The translations under genes and the position numbers were made by a program. A stretch of DNA of 64,000 nucleotides, taken from Bimastos eiseni. Lineage: Eukaryota; Annelida; Clitellata; Crassiclitellata; Lumbricidae. The notes beneath the pieces were generated by a model that was not told where the DNA came from, made no database searches, and worked only from the letters and a program-made list of their open reading frames with translations. Positions 1-11,267 of this stretch are shown here, one piece after another. Location: NCBI GenBank assembly GCA_959347315.1, contig OY365810.1, positions 18,860,358 through 18,924,357 on the forward strand. The letters are read 5' to 3'. Position 1 is the stretch's first letter, and each line of letters opens with the position of its first letter.

Positions 1-2797
1 CCGCGAGGACAAACGGCAAGTATTAGTCCCAATCCCGTTGGTGCCAGCTAATGATCTTGCCCAACATGGCGTTCAACGTACGGTGAAACAGTTCGATCAG
101 TCCGTTTCCACTGGGACGATAACTCGTCGTCCGATTTACACATTTCTGTAAACAAATGACTCTAAAAGTTGGTGTCCCGGTCTGTCAAAATCTGGATGGG
201 TAGTCCGTGTCTGACGGTCACCGTATTCACTAGCGCCTCGGCCACGGTCTCTGCCTCCTGATTGGCGATGGCCACTGCTTTCACATACTTTGTAAAGTTA
301 TCCATCTTGGTAAGTATGTACACCTTCCCACTTCGGCTCTATGGGTGCGGTCCAACCCATAATGTCGATACTTGACCGCTCCCAGCGCTCTCCGCTGGGC
401 AGCGGTTACAGTGGACCATGTCTCGGGGGCTGTCACCGCCAACACTGGCAATATTGTGGGCAACGCTGACAGAACTGCTTTGTGTCCTAAGTTCTTGGAC
501 CAGCCCTTTCAGTAGGCTCTTCGCCGAATTTGTAATAGTGGCCGACGGAATCCCAAATGACCGCCCTCAATGCCAATGCACTATCATTCCTCAGTTCCTT
601 GGGAATCAACAACTGCGCCACTTCATCGATTCTAGCTCGGTAAACGATGCCGTTTCTCAGATGTAAGCTATCCTTCTTATGTCAATATACTTTCGCCGCA
701 GTGCCCTCGGACAACACTTCGGCTAATTCTGGCATACGGCCTTCTTCCACTAGCCAACTCTTCACGATCCGTAGATTCTCGTGTTTATCTTGTGCAGTCT
801 CCAAATCCGAACTTCCTGTATCTACAGATGTCGCCGCTATTATAGTCCCCTCCTGCCATCCGCACTGTTGATACGGCTTCCTGGAAAGGGCACCCTCATT
901 ACCATGCTTCGCTCCCGGGCGACGCACAATCTTAAACCAAGCCAATCGTTCTAGCCATCTCCCTTGCTGGCCGATCGATTCAGGGGTTAGCTGGAGCCAT
1001 TGCAGAGCGGTATGGTCCGTTCGCAATGCGAATTGCAGCCCCAGCAGGTACAGACGATAATGCTTAACAAAATGGACAACGGCAAGTAACTCTCGGCGAG
1101 TTACGCAGTACCTACGCTCCGCGGCCGACACCAGGCCACTCCCGTCGGCTACTACCTTTTCTTCGCCGTCCACCACCTGAGATAATACCGTACCAATTCC
1201 GACGTCATAGACGTCCCAATCCAGGATATGCGCTCCCTGGTCCGTAGCAAATGCCAAAACCGGAATAGTTGTAAGTCTCTCCTTAAGCTGCTCGAATGCA
1301 TGTTGCCATTCATCACTCAAGACGAAAGCCCGACCCGTTTCCGTCAATCCACTGACAAACTTACAGTAGTAAGAGCAAAGACCCAGGAAAGCCCGTACAT
1401 CCATTGATCTTACAGATACAGGCCAGTCAGCAACCTTTGGCGGGTCCACGGCCACATCCTCAGCCGAGATGACGTACCCTAAGATTTCCACTTGACTCCG
1501 GAGCAAGTGGCATTTGCTTGTTTTCAGCTTGAGGTTGGCTTCCCACAACCTTTGGAAAGCGTGTTCCAGTTGGTCCAAGTGTTCGTCGAGATCCATGCCG
1601 AAGATAGCGACATCGTCTAAATAGACCAAGCAGAACTCAAAATTTAGAATGGAGAGTACTATGTCCATCAACATTTGGAAGGTGACGGCTGCATTGCATA
1701 ACCCAAAGCACATCATCCTCCACCTTCCGCGTAACGAACGCTGTCTTGTGGGCATCTTTTTGGCTCATAGCGACCTGATGGTACCCGCTCCGCAGATCCA
1801 GGGTAATATACCAATTGGCACCTGCTAGAGCGTCAATGTAATCTTTTGCCCGTGGTAGGGATAGGATTCTTTCCTAGTTCTGTCGTTCAATCCTTTTTCT
1901 GCCTAAGACCACGTTCGCGACCCACTCGCCCTGGGCGGTTTCAATGAGTCCGGTCTTCTCCATCTTCTCAACCTGCCTATCGATGATTGTGCGATACGAG
2001 AACGGCCATCGCCGCAAGAGCTCCCTCACTGGCCCGGACTCGCCAGTGTCTATCCGGTGTTGGCACACCGACGTGCTCTCCAAATGTTGAACGCCTTCGG
2101 CGAACGCATCTCGATATCTGCCGACTAATGCCCTAAGCCTTCGTTTTGCCTCTTCTGGCACCTGCTCTGCACCAGAGGAAGAGCCACCAAGGTTTCACTC
2201 GAGTCCCCGAGGTCAATGGAGGTCATATCTCCTATCGGTTCCACTTCCACAGGGTGCAAACCCCCAATTGGTCACATCTTAAGCTAGACCGTAAGTTTTA
2301 TCAGGACTCTTAATCTTCGTCCTCTTTTCTGCAATTAAAACCATGTTACAAGACTGTAGTGGTACACCTCCTATAAACGAGATTGGTAGGAGGCGGACTT
2401 CCGATCCCGTGTCGATGAGGCATAGACGACTCCTTTCTGCGATCGTTCCTCGAATAAAGATGACGTTCTGGCTGGCGCGGTTGCCAATTCTTGGACGCGT
2501 CGTATGGTTGAGGACGGTTTTTTCGGGGGTCGCGTTATCTCGAGCGTCGGCGTGTCCTCTCAGAGGGCCCGGTTGATCACGTCGGAATCCATGGCAATTT
2601 CGCGCGAGGTGCCCCGATCATAGATATCTGAAGAACGATAAGGCATTTCGCTGGCCACCATTCCCGAGCGTCAGCTGGGCAGGGTCTCGACGTACGTCAC
2701 TGCCAATTGGCGCTGATGAAACATTCCCCAGAGATTTTCGTCTCCTTGTTGTTCTGCCACCGTCATTGTGCCTCACACAGTTTAGTCCAGAGGCAAC
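1..2797 (-). pseudogene. Ty3/gypsy retrotransposon pol remnant (PR-RT-RNaseH-IN)
   Basis: On the minus strand this reads, in element order, nucleocapsid, protease, reverse transcriptase, RNase H and integrase. A zinc-knuckle-like GHLARNC piece lies near 2600. A retropepsin motif LIDTGSEV lies near 2400-2425. The reverse transcriptase shows NAAVTFQMLM and the catalytic YLDD (codons near 1615-1625), followed by RNase H (TDHTALQWL near 1010). Integrase core motifs NFTKYVKAVAI and ILTDRDTNF lie at about 180-310. Frames break near 1760, 1870-2160 and below 680, so no full polyprotein survives. The left end is cut by the window edge and no LTR was recognised. The domain order is that of Ty3/gypsy elements. 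The right end abuts an oppositely oriented gag copy. Confidence 0.88.
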
Positions 2798-4047
2798 AAT
2801 AATCGGATAAAATTTCTGTGGCGAATTTCGCCATTTATGTTGCGCTTTTTGTGTCTGTAGTAGCCGCATAGACCACGAAGATGGTGCATGGACTCATAGC
2901 GATGTATAGATCTATAGGCAGAGAGTACAGAGGGCGAACAGAATGCAAGAAGAGGGACGTCGTCGCGGGAAAGTACCTTGCAAGATGATATTGAGTTCGC
3001 GACAGAGCATCGGTCCTTGCAAGAGGAAGCCTGGAGGAAGCAGGAAGATCGATTCCTCGACGAGAAGAAGTCACGAGACGGCGATAGCATGCTCACCTAG
3101 CGCTAGAGTCAGTGACGATATGGCGAACTACCGACCGAAATGTTGACTCCTACGCCTATTACTTCAGCTCGCACCGTGGAGCGAACGAGACCAACCAAGC
3201 GACCCTGCGTCCTTGAGCAGGTTGGTTTCGACAGAAGATGATCCACTGCCGTAAAATTTCGAGCAGAATCGTCGCTGCAAATCGACTCCTGGAGACCGAT
3301 AGAGAATTCGAGCGCTCGCTGCGAACCACGACGGATGCCCATGAAACCCGGTAATTTTGACGGTACTGGTTCCGTCGAAAGCTTTCTGACACAATTTGAA
3401 GTGTGCGCCAGTTACAATCGTTACAATCCGAGCTAGTGGAATTTCTTCCTTGTTCGTTGGAGAAAGCAGCGACGCAGTTGTGATGAGATTTTGGTGCTCG
3501 CGAAGAACTGGCGTACGACGAACTCATTGAATGACTGCGACTGCGACTACCCTACGGTACCGAAGGACATGTAGAGACATTACGAACATAGTTATACTAT
3601 CGATGGCAACGATCGGAATAACGTTTGAACACTCTCCTTCACGATATTCGACGGTTGGTCGTATTGGCGTACCTGGTGCCGACGAACGAAACCACAGAAA
3701 TCGTCGCACGCGAAGCTTTCCTTGAAGCGATGTTGGATCGCAAACTCGCATTGAAGGTTCGCGAAAGAGAACCAAAGACATTAGACGAAGTGTACCGCAC
3801 GGCGCTGCTACCAGCACAACGCGGAAAGAGACGAACGGCGGCGGCCAGGGCATCGGGTGCGTGAAGTGTCTGAGGATGACATCGGGGCCCCAGGCGCAAC
3901 TGGATCGCCTCTGGACGAAACTGTGTGAGGCACAATGACGGTGGCAGACCAACAAGGAGACGAAAATCTTTCGGGAATGTTTCATCAGCCGCCGCCAATT
4001 GGCAGTGACGTACGTCGAGACCCTGCCCAGCTGACGCTCGGGAATGG
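2660..4047. repeat. ~130-bp inverted repeat at the gypsy head-to-head junction
   Basis: The arms at about 2660-2797 and 3915-4047 are reverse complements with few differences. Both contain GTGAGGCACAATGACGGTGG and CCCAGCTGACGCTCGGGAAT in gag orientation. They are the same gag region of two copies in opposite orientation, with the plus-strand gag between them. Confidence 0.85.
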
Positions 4048-4055
4048 TTTACCGT
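2940..4055 (+). pseudogene. Ty3/gypsy gag fragment, opposite orientation
   Basis: Plus-strand gag of the same kind as the fragment at 44.9 kb. A likely start is the ATG near 3139 (MLTPTPITS). Capsid-type motifs follow: MKPGNFDGTGSVESFLTQF near 3340, then after frame changes DIRRLVVLAYLVPTNETTE (3646-3702) and REREPKTLDEVYRTALLP (about 3760-3813). The equivalent line at 45.4 kb reads EIRRLVVQVYPVPSNETTE. At least three frame breaks occur. The last ~130 bases (about 3920-4045) are an inverted near-copy of 2660-2797. Gag is the structural precursor of the element's particles; this copy cannot encode one. Confidence 0.8.
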
Positions 4056-4535
4056 GGTGGCCTATACCTCGTTGGACATCCTTTTCTTTGTATCTCTCTT
4101 TCTTCTGCTCTGTGCAATGTCTTTAACTAGGAGTGTCTTTAACTAGGAGTGTCCTTCTCTACAAATAGAAGGAACACATTATTCTAGGGGAGTTCTGACA
4201 GTCATTCTTGTTTTGGAAGGTCGTAGGCGTTCAGCCCGTTGCTGATTTTCTGCGTGTGACTGTCTGAATCTCAGTTGTTAGTCATTAAGCTAGAAAGAGA
4301 CTTTCCCTGTTTAATGTACGCCGTTCTTTCGCGGTTCCGTTTCCTTCGAGGACAACCGTGTTGAAGTTGTGCCTGTCTTGTCTGCGTATCGACCGTTAGC
4401 AGTTTCTTGACTTCCGTGTCGTTTAGCTGTCTTCTTGGCTAACGAAGGTTATGTATAACTTGTGTATAAATGATTAAATTGATATTTTTATCATATCCCT
4501 AAAGCCTATATCATTTTCTCAGGTATAGCATTCAA
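4056..4535. other. No gene seen; short direct repeat
   Basis: Spacer after the gag fragment. TCTTTAACTAGGAGTG occurs twice in a row near 4120-4155. It may be an LTR or leader remnant, but no second copy was found to prove it. Confidence 0.4.
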
Positions 4536-4840
4536 CATAATGTATAATTGTACATGTGCATGCATACATACATGCATACATACATGCATACATGCATATT
4601 CAATTATACATACATGCATACATGTATGTGTGTTGTGTATGCATGCATGCATGTATAATTGTATATGTATCTATTTGCATATAGATATGTATGTATGTAC
4701 TTTTGCATATAAATATGTATGTATATGTGACATACCTGTATGTATTTATGTGCGTATGTATGTATGTATCTGCGCATGTGCATGTGTATGTATGTATTTA
4801 TGCATGTATGTATCTATGCACGTATGTATGTAAGTGTTCT
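4536..4840. repeat. ATGT/CATA tetranucleotide microsatellite
   Basis: Imperfect runs of CATA, GCATACAT and TATG. The long open frames here encode only Met-Tyr-Val-Cys repeats and are artefacts of the repeat. Confidence 0.9.
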
Positions 4841-4979
4841 TATTATACCTTATGCTCTGGAGACAATAACTGTTAGTATTGTCATGTGGCGGACAGGCCA
4901 CAAGGCTTGGATTAAAGGATCTTGTTCGTAATTAATCGGCTCGCCATAGCGCTTAATTTACGTACATTTTCCTACAGTG

Positions 4980-5400
4980 TTGGTATTGGAGGGAAGACCG
5001 ATCGGCGGTTTGTAGTTCTGTGCATAGAGTGCAGACGCATGAATCGGGTTGAGTATAGCCTGACATGCGGTGCGTCGCTTATATTGTAGAGTGGTGACGA
5101 CTGCTCTGCATATACGGTGCATTGAATTCTTTGGTTAGCGATTAATACCGCACACCCGTGTGGTCGGTGAGCGTTCGTTCAAAGCCTGGTTCACGGCAAG
5201 TTACGAAAAAAAATATAGTTGCGGACGAGAGGGCGTCCAAAAAAACTAGTCCGAGCTACAGCCGAGCGTCTGGTGTTGAGACCGACTCCGCCGATCTGAT
5301 AGGGCTGGGGCCCCACCCTGTCATCGATCGCGAGAAAGTCTGCAGCCGATTGTGAGGTTGCTTCCTTGGGAAGATCCGACAGTGAAATAAATAAATCACA
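4980..5400 (+). other. Unassigned spacer with a short open frame
   Basis: An open frame at 5158-5355 (65 codons) ends in CSRL and matches nothing I recognise. Upstream is unique-looking sequence; downstream AATAAATAAATCAC precedes a degenerate repeat field. It could be the leader of a decayed LTR element. Function unknown. Confidence 0.25.
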
Positions 5401-5760
5401 GGTCTGTGTAAAGACCGGGTAAAGCCCGGGTTAGCCGTTCGTATAGACCGAGAAAGATCTCGGGTGGCCGAGAGTGATACAGACTGGGTGAGTCCCAGAA
5501 GGGACCGACTGCATATACCGAGAGAGGCCTCGGCGGCCGACAGAGAGATAGACTTGGAAAAATCCCCACCGCGTAGACCGCGAGAAAGTTTTGGTAACCA
5601 AGAAATATAATTGTTGGTTACCTAGACCGGTCATAGTTAATCCTCCCGTTTTTCAGCAGGTTGTCGGATACGCAAAAGTTTCGGGTGGCCGAGACCGATA
5701 AAATTTGGGTGGCCGCTCGATATACAAGCTGGCTAGATTCCCGTAGTAGCAACCGTACAG
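5400..5760. repeat. Degenerate short repeats with an AGACCGNGAGAAA core
   Basis: Related units AGACCGAGAAAGATCTCGGG, AGACCGAGAGAGGCCTCGG and AGACCGCGAGAAAG recur about every 50-60 bases. Each is followed by a partly complementary CCGAGA-type stretch, so each unit can form a small hairpin. Confidence 0.55.
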
Positions 5761-5790
5761 ACCGAAAGAGAGGCCGGTGGAACCGTTGGC

Positions 5791-5935
5791 AAATACGGGG
5801 AGAGTTTCCCATTGAATACGTTCGATAAATACGGGGAAAAAATCCCATTCAATACGTTCGATAAATACGGGGAAAGTTTCCCATTGAATACGTTCGACAA
5901 ATACGGGGAGGGTGACCCCATTGGTGCTTACGACG
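5791..5935. repeat. 36-bp tandem repeat, four copies
   Basis: AAATACGGGG starts at 5791, 5827, 5863 and 5899, exactly 36 bases apart. The unit continues with a variable GAAAGTTTCCC and ATTGAATACGTTCGAT. Because 36 is a multiple of three, the minus strand reads as repeated SPYLSNVFNGKL, but there is no sign that it is a gene. Confidence 0.92.
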
Positions 5936-6019
5936 ATTATAAGAAACGGTCGTGACTGGTGTCGAAGACCTCAATAATTGCGGGTGTTTCCTCATCTTCT
6001 TTTCCCTGTAATATATATA

Positions 6020-6450
6020 CATGGCTACGTAATGTGGTCATACTTACTCCTGCGGTCTTCGGCGATATCTTTATTTGCGTGTCTGATCGCCATATCTTTA
6101 CTCGCGGTTTCCCCGCGATATCTTTACTTGCTCGTCTGATCGCAATATCTTTATTCGCGGTGATACCGCTTATTGATTGTCTTACGGTCTTTCGATAAAT
6201 ATTCTTGTTGGCTACCTAACGTGGTCATACTTACTCCCGCGGTCTTCCGTAGTTTCTTGACTTGCGTGTCTGATCGCAACAATATTTTTACTCGCGGTTT
6301 CCCCGCGATATCTTTACTTGTGTGTCTAATCGCAGTATCTTTAATCGCGGTTTCCCCGCGATATCTCTTCTTGATTGTTTTACGATTTTTCGATAAATAT
6401 TCTTCTTGGCTACCTAACGTAGTCAAAGATACTCCCCGGGTTTCCCGAAG
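6020..6450. repeat. ~190-bp tandem repeat with CGCGG...CCGCG hairpins
   Basis: GGCTAC followed by a GTGGTCATACTTACTCC-type sequence recurs at about 6023, 6210 and 6408 (periods near 187 and 198). Each unit holds smaller units of the form GCGATATCTTTACTTGCGTG and the hairpin CGCGGTTTCCCCGCG. All copies end in TTTCGATAAATATTCTT before the next GGCTAC. Confidence 0.85.
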
Positions 6451-6579
6451 TCTCAGTATATATTACGGTGTTGTTGGACAACTGCAAAACGCAGAGGACG
6501 GTCAATCGTGGTGCATGATAATTTATACGTGTGAGGCCGGTATGCCACTCACGGACATGGAGTGAGAGGTACATGGTGA

Positions 6580-7010
6580 GTGGAAGGTGCGATCAGTGGC
6601 CAGTATTGCCTACGGCAAAGTGACGAAGGGACTTGTTATTTCTGCTCTCCGGAACAGGGAGAACGTTTGATGCCCCCTGTTGGCGATTGTTTAAGAGTCA
6701 CGAGATGTAGAATGATACGACGAAGCTCAGGTCAGGTAGAGAGAAAGAGGAAAACCGTCTCTAAGCGGGCAAACAAGAAAGGGAAGACTCCGGTCGGTAA
6801 AAGAGCGAACCCTGTTCTGAAAAAGGCCATCCTCAGGACGTTGCCCATCCGGCGACCGCGGAAGTGATAGAGTCTGATCCCGAGACAGAGTCATATACTG
6901 CTGCCTCTTTTAGAGAAACAGTCAACCCCGATTCTCCTCTGGCAGTCACTGCTACGATAGGCATAGATGGAGAACAGTCAGGCTATGCTAAAAATTGACT
7001 TAGAAGTGAC
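6580..7010 (+). pseudogene. Unrecognised basic protein fragment, frameshifted
   Basis: An open frame at 6580-6867 holds CYFCSPEQGERLMPP and then a Lys/Arg-rich tail (KRKTVSKRANKKGKTP). A different frame continues it to about 6998 (EVIESDPETESYTAASF, then ATIGIDGEQ). Composition looks coding and a CxxC pair is present. It lies directly upstream of the LINE and could be its ORF1, since nucleic-acid-binding ORF1 proteins are often basic, but this is a guess from position. Confidence 0.35.
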
Positions 7011-7298
7011 TCGAGTGGCTCCAGACGCAGAAGATGGCTGGAGCCGACACGGTAGCGTCTGAACGGTGTACGCCACAGTCATGATTCGATTGATGTCATG
7101 CTCCTTAGTAAATTGACAAGCACATCAAACTTCTGCACACCAAATTGTTTCCAATATAAACTAAATTCGCCGATGAGAAGCTTCCATTAGGGCAATTATA
7201 AAATACTAGGCCTACTAAGTTATCAGTTTGCCCGCAGCCTCTGGGATGTGAAAAATCATAAATTTTCTTAATTTTCCTTTACTAATAGTGATGATACA

Positions 7299-9365
7299 GT
7301 GAACGATAATTATATTAGCATAGCCACGGGAAACAACGACGTGCACAGCAAACAGCCCGACTTAATTATCTTCTCATCAGAGACAGAGAACCAAGCTCTT
7401 ATCAATGACATGGATTTGAATCCTGATCTAAACTTCTTTAACGACCTTCCATGTTCTCCTACTTATGCAATACCCCAATCATTAACGTCGGAACTTGAAC
7501 AATCCACTGTACAATCCTACATATAAATTGTCGCAGCATGTTGCACAAAGTGACTGAAATTACTTACCTCCTACAGGTTGTTCCGGCCTCTATAATAGCG
7601 CTCACATAGACTTGGTTAGACGACGAACAAGAGAGCTGTTCGAGCATACCAGGGTACAACTTGATACATAAGGCACGATCCGAGGGCAGAGGAGGAGGTG
7701 TTGGCCTTCTGATTAGACAAGATCTGACATTTGAAACTATGTCTAACGATTCCAAAGCAAACCCATATAATTCTTTTGAGTACTTTACTCTTCGAATATT
7801 GCATAATAAAGGTACTACAGTTCTAGGAGTTATATATCGCCCTCCCGATCAGAACGTCAATTACTTTGTTACCGAAATGGATGTAACTAATGCACTAATG
7901 CATTTCATAAGTAACATAAAGCAGAAATCGAAGGAGCATTTACTGGTCGGTGATTTTAATATAGACCTCTTAAAAAACATTACATACAGGCCAACAGATG
8001 AATTTCTAGATTGCCTGTTATCGCTGCCATCACCATCTCCTGCCTATTATCCGACGCGCATTACTGAATTTACTACGACTTTAATTGATAATATCTTTAC
8101 TAATATTTGGAAAAGGTGAAACTATCGTCTATCTTAATATCGGATATATCTTATCATTTACAAATTCTGGCTGTATTTGACGATTTGACGGTCCAACACT
8201 GTCTAATTTCTACGACCAAACTGATCTTTTCCCCAGATGCAACAAATTCCTTTTTAGATTCTCTTGGCTGTGCCGACTGGACACAAACCATTGATGCATG
8301 AAGCAGCTTACATGTTAACAAGGCTTATCATATATTCATATCTAACTACCAAAAAGAATATAACCGGGCCTTCCCGTTAATTATGCGCAAAAAGAATAAA
8401 AGGATGTTACCAAAAAAGCTTGGATGACCCAAGGACTTATCAAATCATGTGCTAAAAAATCGAAACTCCACCTTAAGCTTATAAAGGACCCATCCGTAGC
8501 CAAAAAAACTAAATATACCAAGTATAGAAATTATTTTTAAAAAGTAAAAATACAAGCAGAAAAAAATTACTTAGACGCTGAATTCTCAAAATATAGCCAA
8601 GACTTGAAAAAAACCTGGCAAATCCTTCGATCCCTGTTAGAGACAGTGACATAAGCATATTAAATCATTGTTGGTTGATGGAGTGCCTACGACTGATCCG
8701 ATAGCGATCCCTACCGAATTAAATACATATTTTGTGAATACAGCTCAATCGCTGGCTAATAGTATTCCTGTTGATTCGACACCCACTGACAAATTCATGA
8801 CATCACCCAGATGTGACTCCTTTGGCCTACCTGAAGTCTCCCCCATGAAGTGATAGTACTAGCAAAGAGCCTAAAGACATCTCATTCGGCAGGAGTAGAT
8901 GATTTGGATCCTGAAATAGTTATCACTAGTATACCTAAAATATCTACTGTTCTATCAGAAATTATAACTGCTTCTTCAGAGCAGGCGTCTTTCCTGACGA
9001 TTTAAAGATTGCGAAAGTAGTACCTGTTTTTAAAAAAGGCGTGCGAGGTATTGCATCCAACTATAGGCCAATCTCGGTTTTACCTGTATTTAGCAAACTA
9101 TTCATCTTCATATATCTTTACTTTACATCTTACATCATATGGGCCACTGCATATAAATCTAACTTAAACAACCTGCATATCTTACAAAAAAGAGCGATAA
9201 GATTTTTAGCTAACTTGTCGTATAATGCACATATAGAAAGTGAATTTCAAGAGAAGGAAATACTAAGAATAGAACAAATACGAATATTGCAAGTTGGACT
9301 ATTTATGTATCAATACTCAAACAAATTACTACTCTTTCCGTTATTATTACCCACCCAAACCAAAT
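7299..9365 (+). pseudogene. Non-LTR retrotransposon ORF2 remnant with endonuclease
   Basis: An apurinic-type endonuclease is readable in pieces: NCRSMLHKVTEI near 7530, TWLDDEQES near 7610, GGGVGLLIRQDLTF (about 7691), GVIYRPPDQNVNYFV (7828), LLVGDFNIDLL (about 7942) and PTRITEFTTTLIDNIFTN (8056). The usual SDHLP segment has become SYHLQ near 8150, which removes the Asp before the catalytic His. Reverse transcriptase finger sequence SNYRPISVLPVFSKLF (9058) runs directly into the C-terminal tail YKSNLNNLHILQKRAIRFL (9153). The whole palm, including YADD, is therefore missing. Several stops and frameshifts are also present. The style is CR1/L2/Daphne-like, based on the endonuclease wording and the 3' tail. 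Confidence 0.85.
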
Positions 9366-9660
9366 GAAAATCTGCATGTATTGAAACACCCAAATACTCT
9401 CTTTACCCCACTCGCGAGAGGGTAGTTAAGTTCGTTATAGTTCTGAAGTGCTTAAATAGCTAAAACAATCGATCTACCTATGTACAGTCATCTGACTTTC
9501 TAGAATTCTACTTAATGTGGGGGGTGGCCCTAACTAGCGGGACTAAGTCCCTATTTGGGTCTCCCTTGGTGATCAGCAACAGTACTGTCTGTTATTACTC
9601 AAAACATTTGTATCATGATCTATGCTATTTTACTGAATAAAACACTGATTGATTGATGTA
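7299..9660 (+). mobile_element. LINE (CR1/L2-like), internally deleted
   Basis: Limits run from the start of readable ORF2 to the 3' tail. The 3' end at about 9637-9660 reads AATAAAACACTGATTGATTG followed by short ATTG units, the kind of microsatellite tail CR1/L2-type LINEs use instead of poly(A). The 5' limit is unknown because such copies are usually truncated there. Confidence 0.7.
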
Positions 9661-9725
9661 TGTATGCATGTATGTATATACACTTTGGGTGAGCTGATGG
9701 TTTAACAGTGAGGCCAATTGTCTTA

Positions 9726-9825
9726 GGCAATTGTCCGGGGGGCAATTGTCCGGGGGGCAAGGCAATTGTCCGGGGGCAAGGCAATTGTCCGGGGGGGGCA
9801 AGGCAATTGTCCGGGGGCAATTGTC
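9726..9825. repeat. GC-rich minisatellite, unit GCAATTGTCCGGGGG
   Basis: Five full units and one partial, spaced 14-23 bases with an optional GCAAG spacer. The core GGACAATTGCCCC (reverse strand) belongs to the same word family as the GGACAAAAGCCCC tips at 25.6, 30.6, 31.4 and 48.1 kb. Confidence 0.85.
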
Positions 9826-9839
9826 TGTTCCCCTATCAG

Positions 9840-10953
9840 TGTGGGTTTGCATTCCTCTTTGAAATTAGTGCCATAAATTCTTCTAACATCTCATCCCCAA
9901 GATCTTGTGAGAGTTTTTTTTATCATAACGCTGTTGACATTTACTTAACGGCCGACAATAAATCTTAGTAAGTCAAAGTTTTAAACTTCCAAAGAAATGC
10001 TAAGAAATTACAAATGTCATCTAATGAGTGAAACCGGTGTTGTAAACCTGATTGTTGGCTACGATACATGTACGATACATGGCAATATAGATGATTGCTC
10101 GTATTATTAATAGCCTAACTGTTTAGCCTGATTTCTATTGAAACTCTAGTTACCTAAGGCTAAGTTATTACTTTAAATAATAATCTGTAGCAGAAGGAAA
10201 TACTAGGCTATCTGAGATTTATATTAAATGCTCACTTTAAAGAACAATCTTAATATCAATTACAGCACGGTTGGCCTAGGCCTTAAAGCAACATGTCACA
10301 ATCAATCATGTCTGATTACTGCGGTTGTGCTCAGTATTGAGTTCATGTTATTTTGAAAGCTAAGTATTAGTAACTAATTAAAGAGTTTACTTGTTTTCCT
10401 TACAAATAATCCTCTAATCGTTGAAAATTATCGATGCGGCGACGCCTATTTGATAAACAAACATGTTTTACAAACTAACAAGTTTTTAAATACAATTTTA
10501 ATATTATTCAAAGATGATATAATTAAGCTCCGTTGAGCAGCATTAATTTTGGTTATTGTAGACTGCAGAGAACCGGCTTGTAGATTTTTATTTAATTATC
10601 TGTCCCTAGAAAACGCCAGAGTCGCCAGTTGTTATAGTAATGACTCGCAAATTGATGTGATGAATCTGATAATGCAGCTATTTAAAAAATTAAATATTCT
10701 TCTGTGAGCTCCTAACTTTCTTAGTGGAGTTGACACCTCTTCGATAATGGGAGTATAAGACTATAGGTACGACTGACTTTATTAGTATGATACATAATAT
10801 ACATTGACTTAAACAGACACCATAATCATCCTTGTTATGGATGCGTCGTTAAATAAAATGATTATTTACATCAATCAGACACCGTCACACCATTCTTAGC
10901 CGTCACACCAGTCGTCTAGAACATGTTTGGCTCTACATACAATTCTAATATAG
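9840..10953. other. No gene seen; retroposon tail near 10.83 kb
   Basis: AT-rich spacer with many stops in all frames. ATCATCCTTGTTATGGATG followed by CGTCGTTAAATAAA at 10827-10860 matches sequence at 41.74 kb and 44.37 kb, so it is the 3' tail of a dispersed retroposon or part of an LTR. Confidence 0.45.
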
Positions 10954-11267
10954 CGCATGTATATATATATTATATAAGTAGGTATAAAACGCTCAATCTG
11001 GGACAATGGACCATAACATAGCTCAAAATCACCCACCTAATAGGTTACCGAAACGTATTTTTAATCTATAACCAGGTTAAAAATAACCCAATTCCTACAC
11101 AAACCTAAACCCCTAGGTCAAACATCAACCAACAGACTAAGAAAAAAGCCAGGAAATTTCCAATAGTTTCAATGATGAGCCACAATTCATCCACAAAGCC
11201 TCTGGTTGAAACGTCAGCCAATAGGTCAAAAGTCACGGGAATTTCCAATAGTTTCGATGATGAGTCA
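10954..11267 (+). repeat. Left terminal inverted repeat of the Polinton
   Basis: Reverse complement of 24491-24827 with scattered mismatches and small indels. Shared landmarks include CGCATGTATATATATATTAT at the tip, AAAACGCTCAATCTGGGACA, CATAGCTCAAAATCACCCAC and CCTAATAGGTT. The inner part holds two iterons (GGAAATTTCC at 11152 and GGGAATTTCC at 11237, each followed by AATAGTTTCRATGATGAG). Confidence 0.93.

Noticed and set aside
4540..4931. Overlapping open frames rich in Met, Tyr, Val and Cys
   Set aside because: They are translations of the ATGT/CATA microsatellite and have no coding signature.
5791..6450. CRISPR array
   Set aside because: The 36-bp units are contiguous with no unique spacers, and the genome is an animal's.
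10954..10985. Exact Polinton tips and 6-bp target duplication
   Set aside because: Both sides are TATA microsatellite-like, so a unique boundary cannot be chosen by eye.
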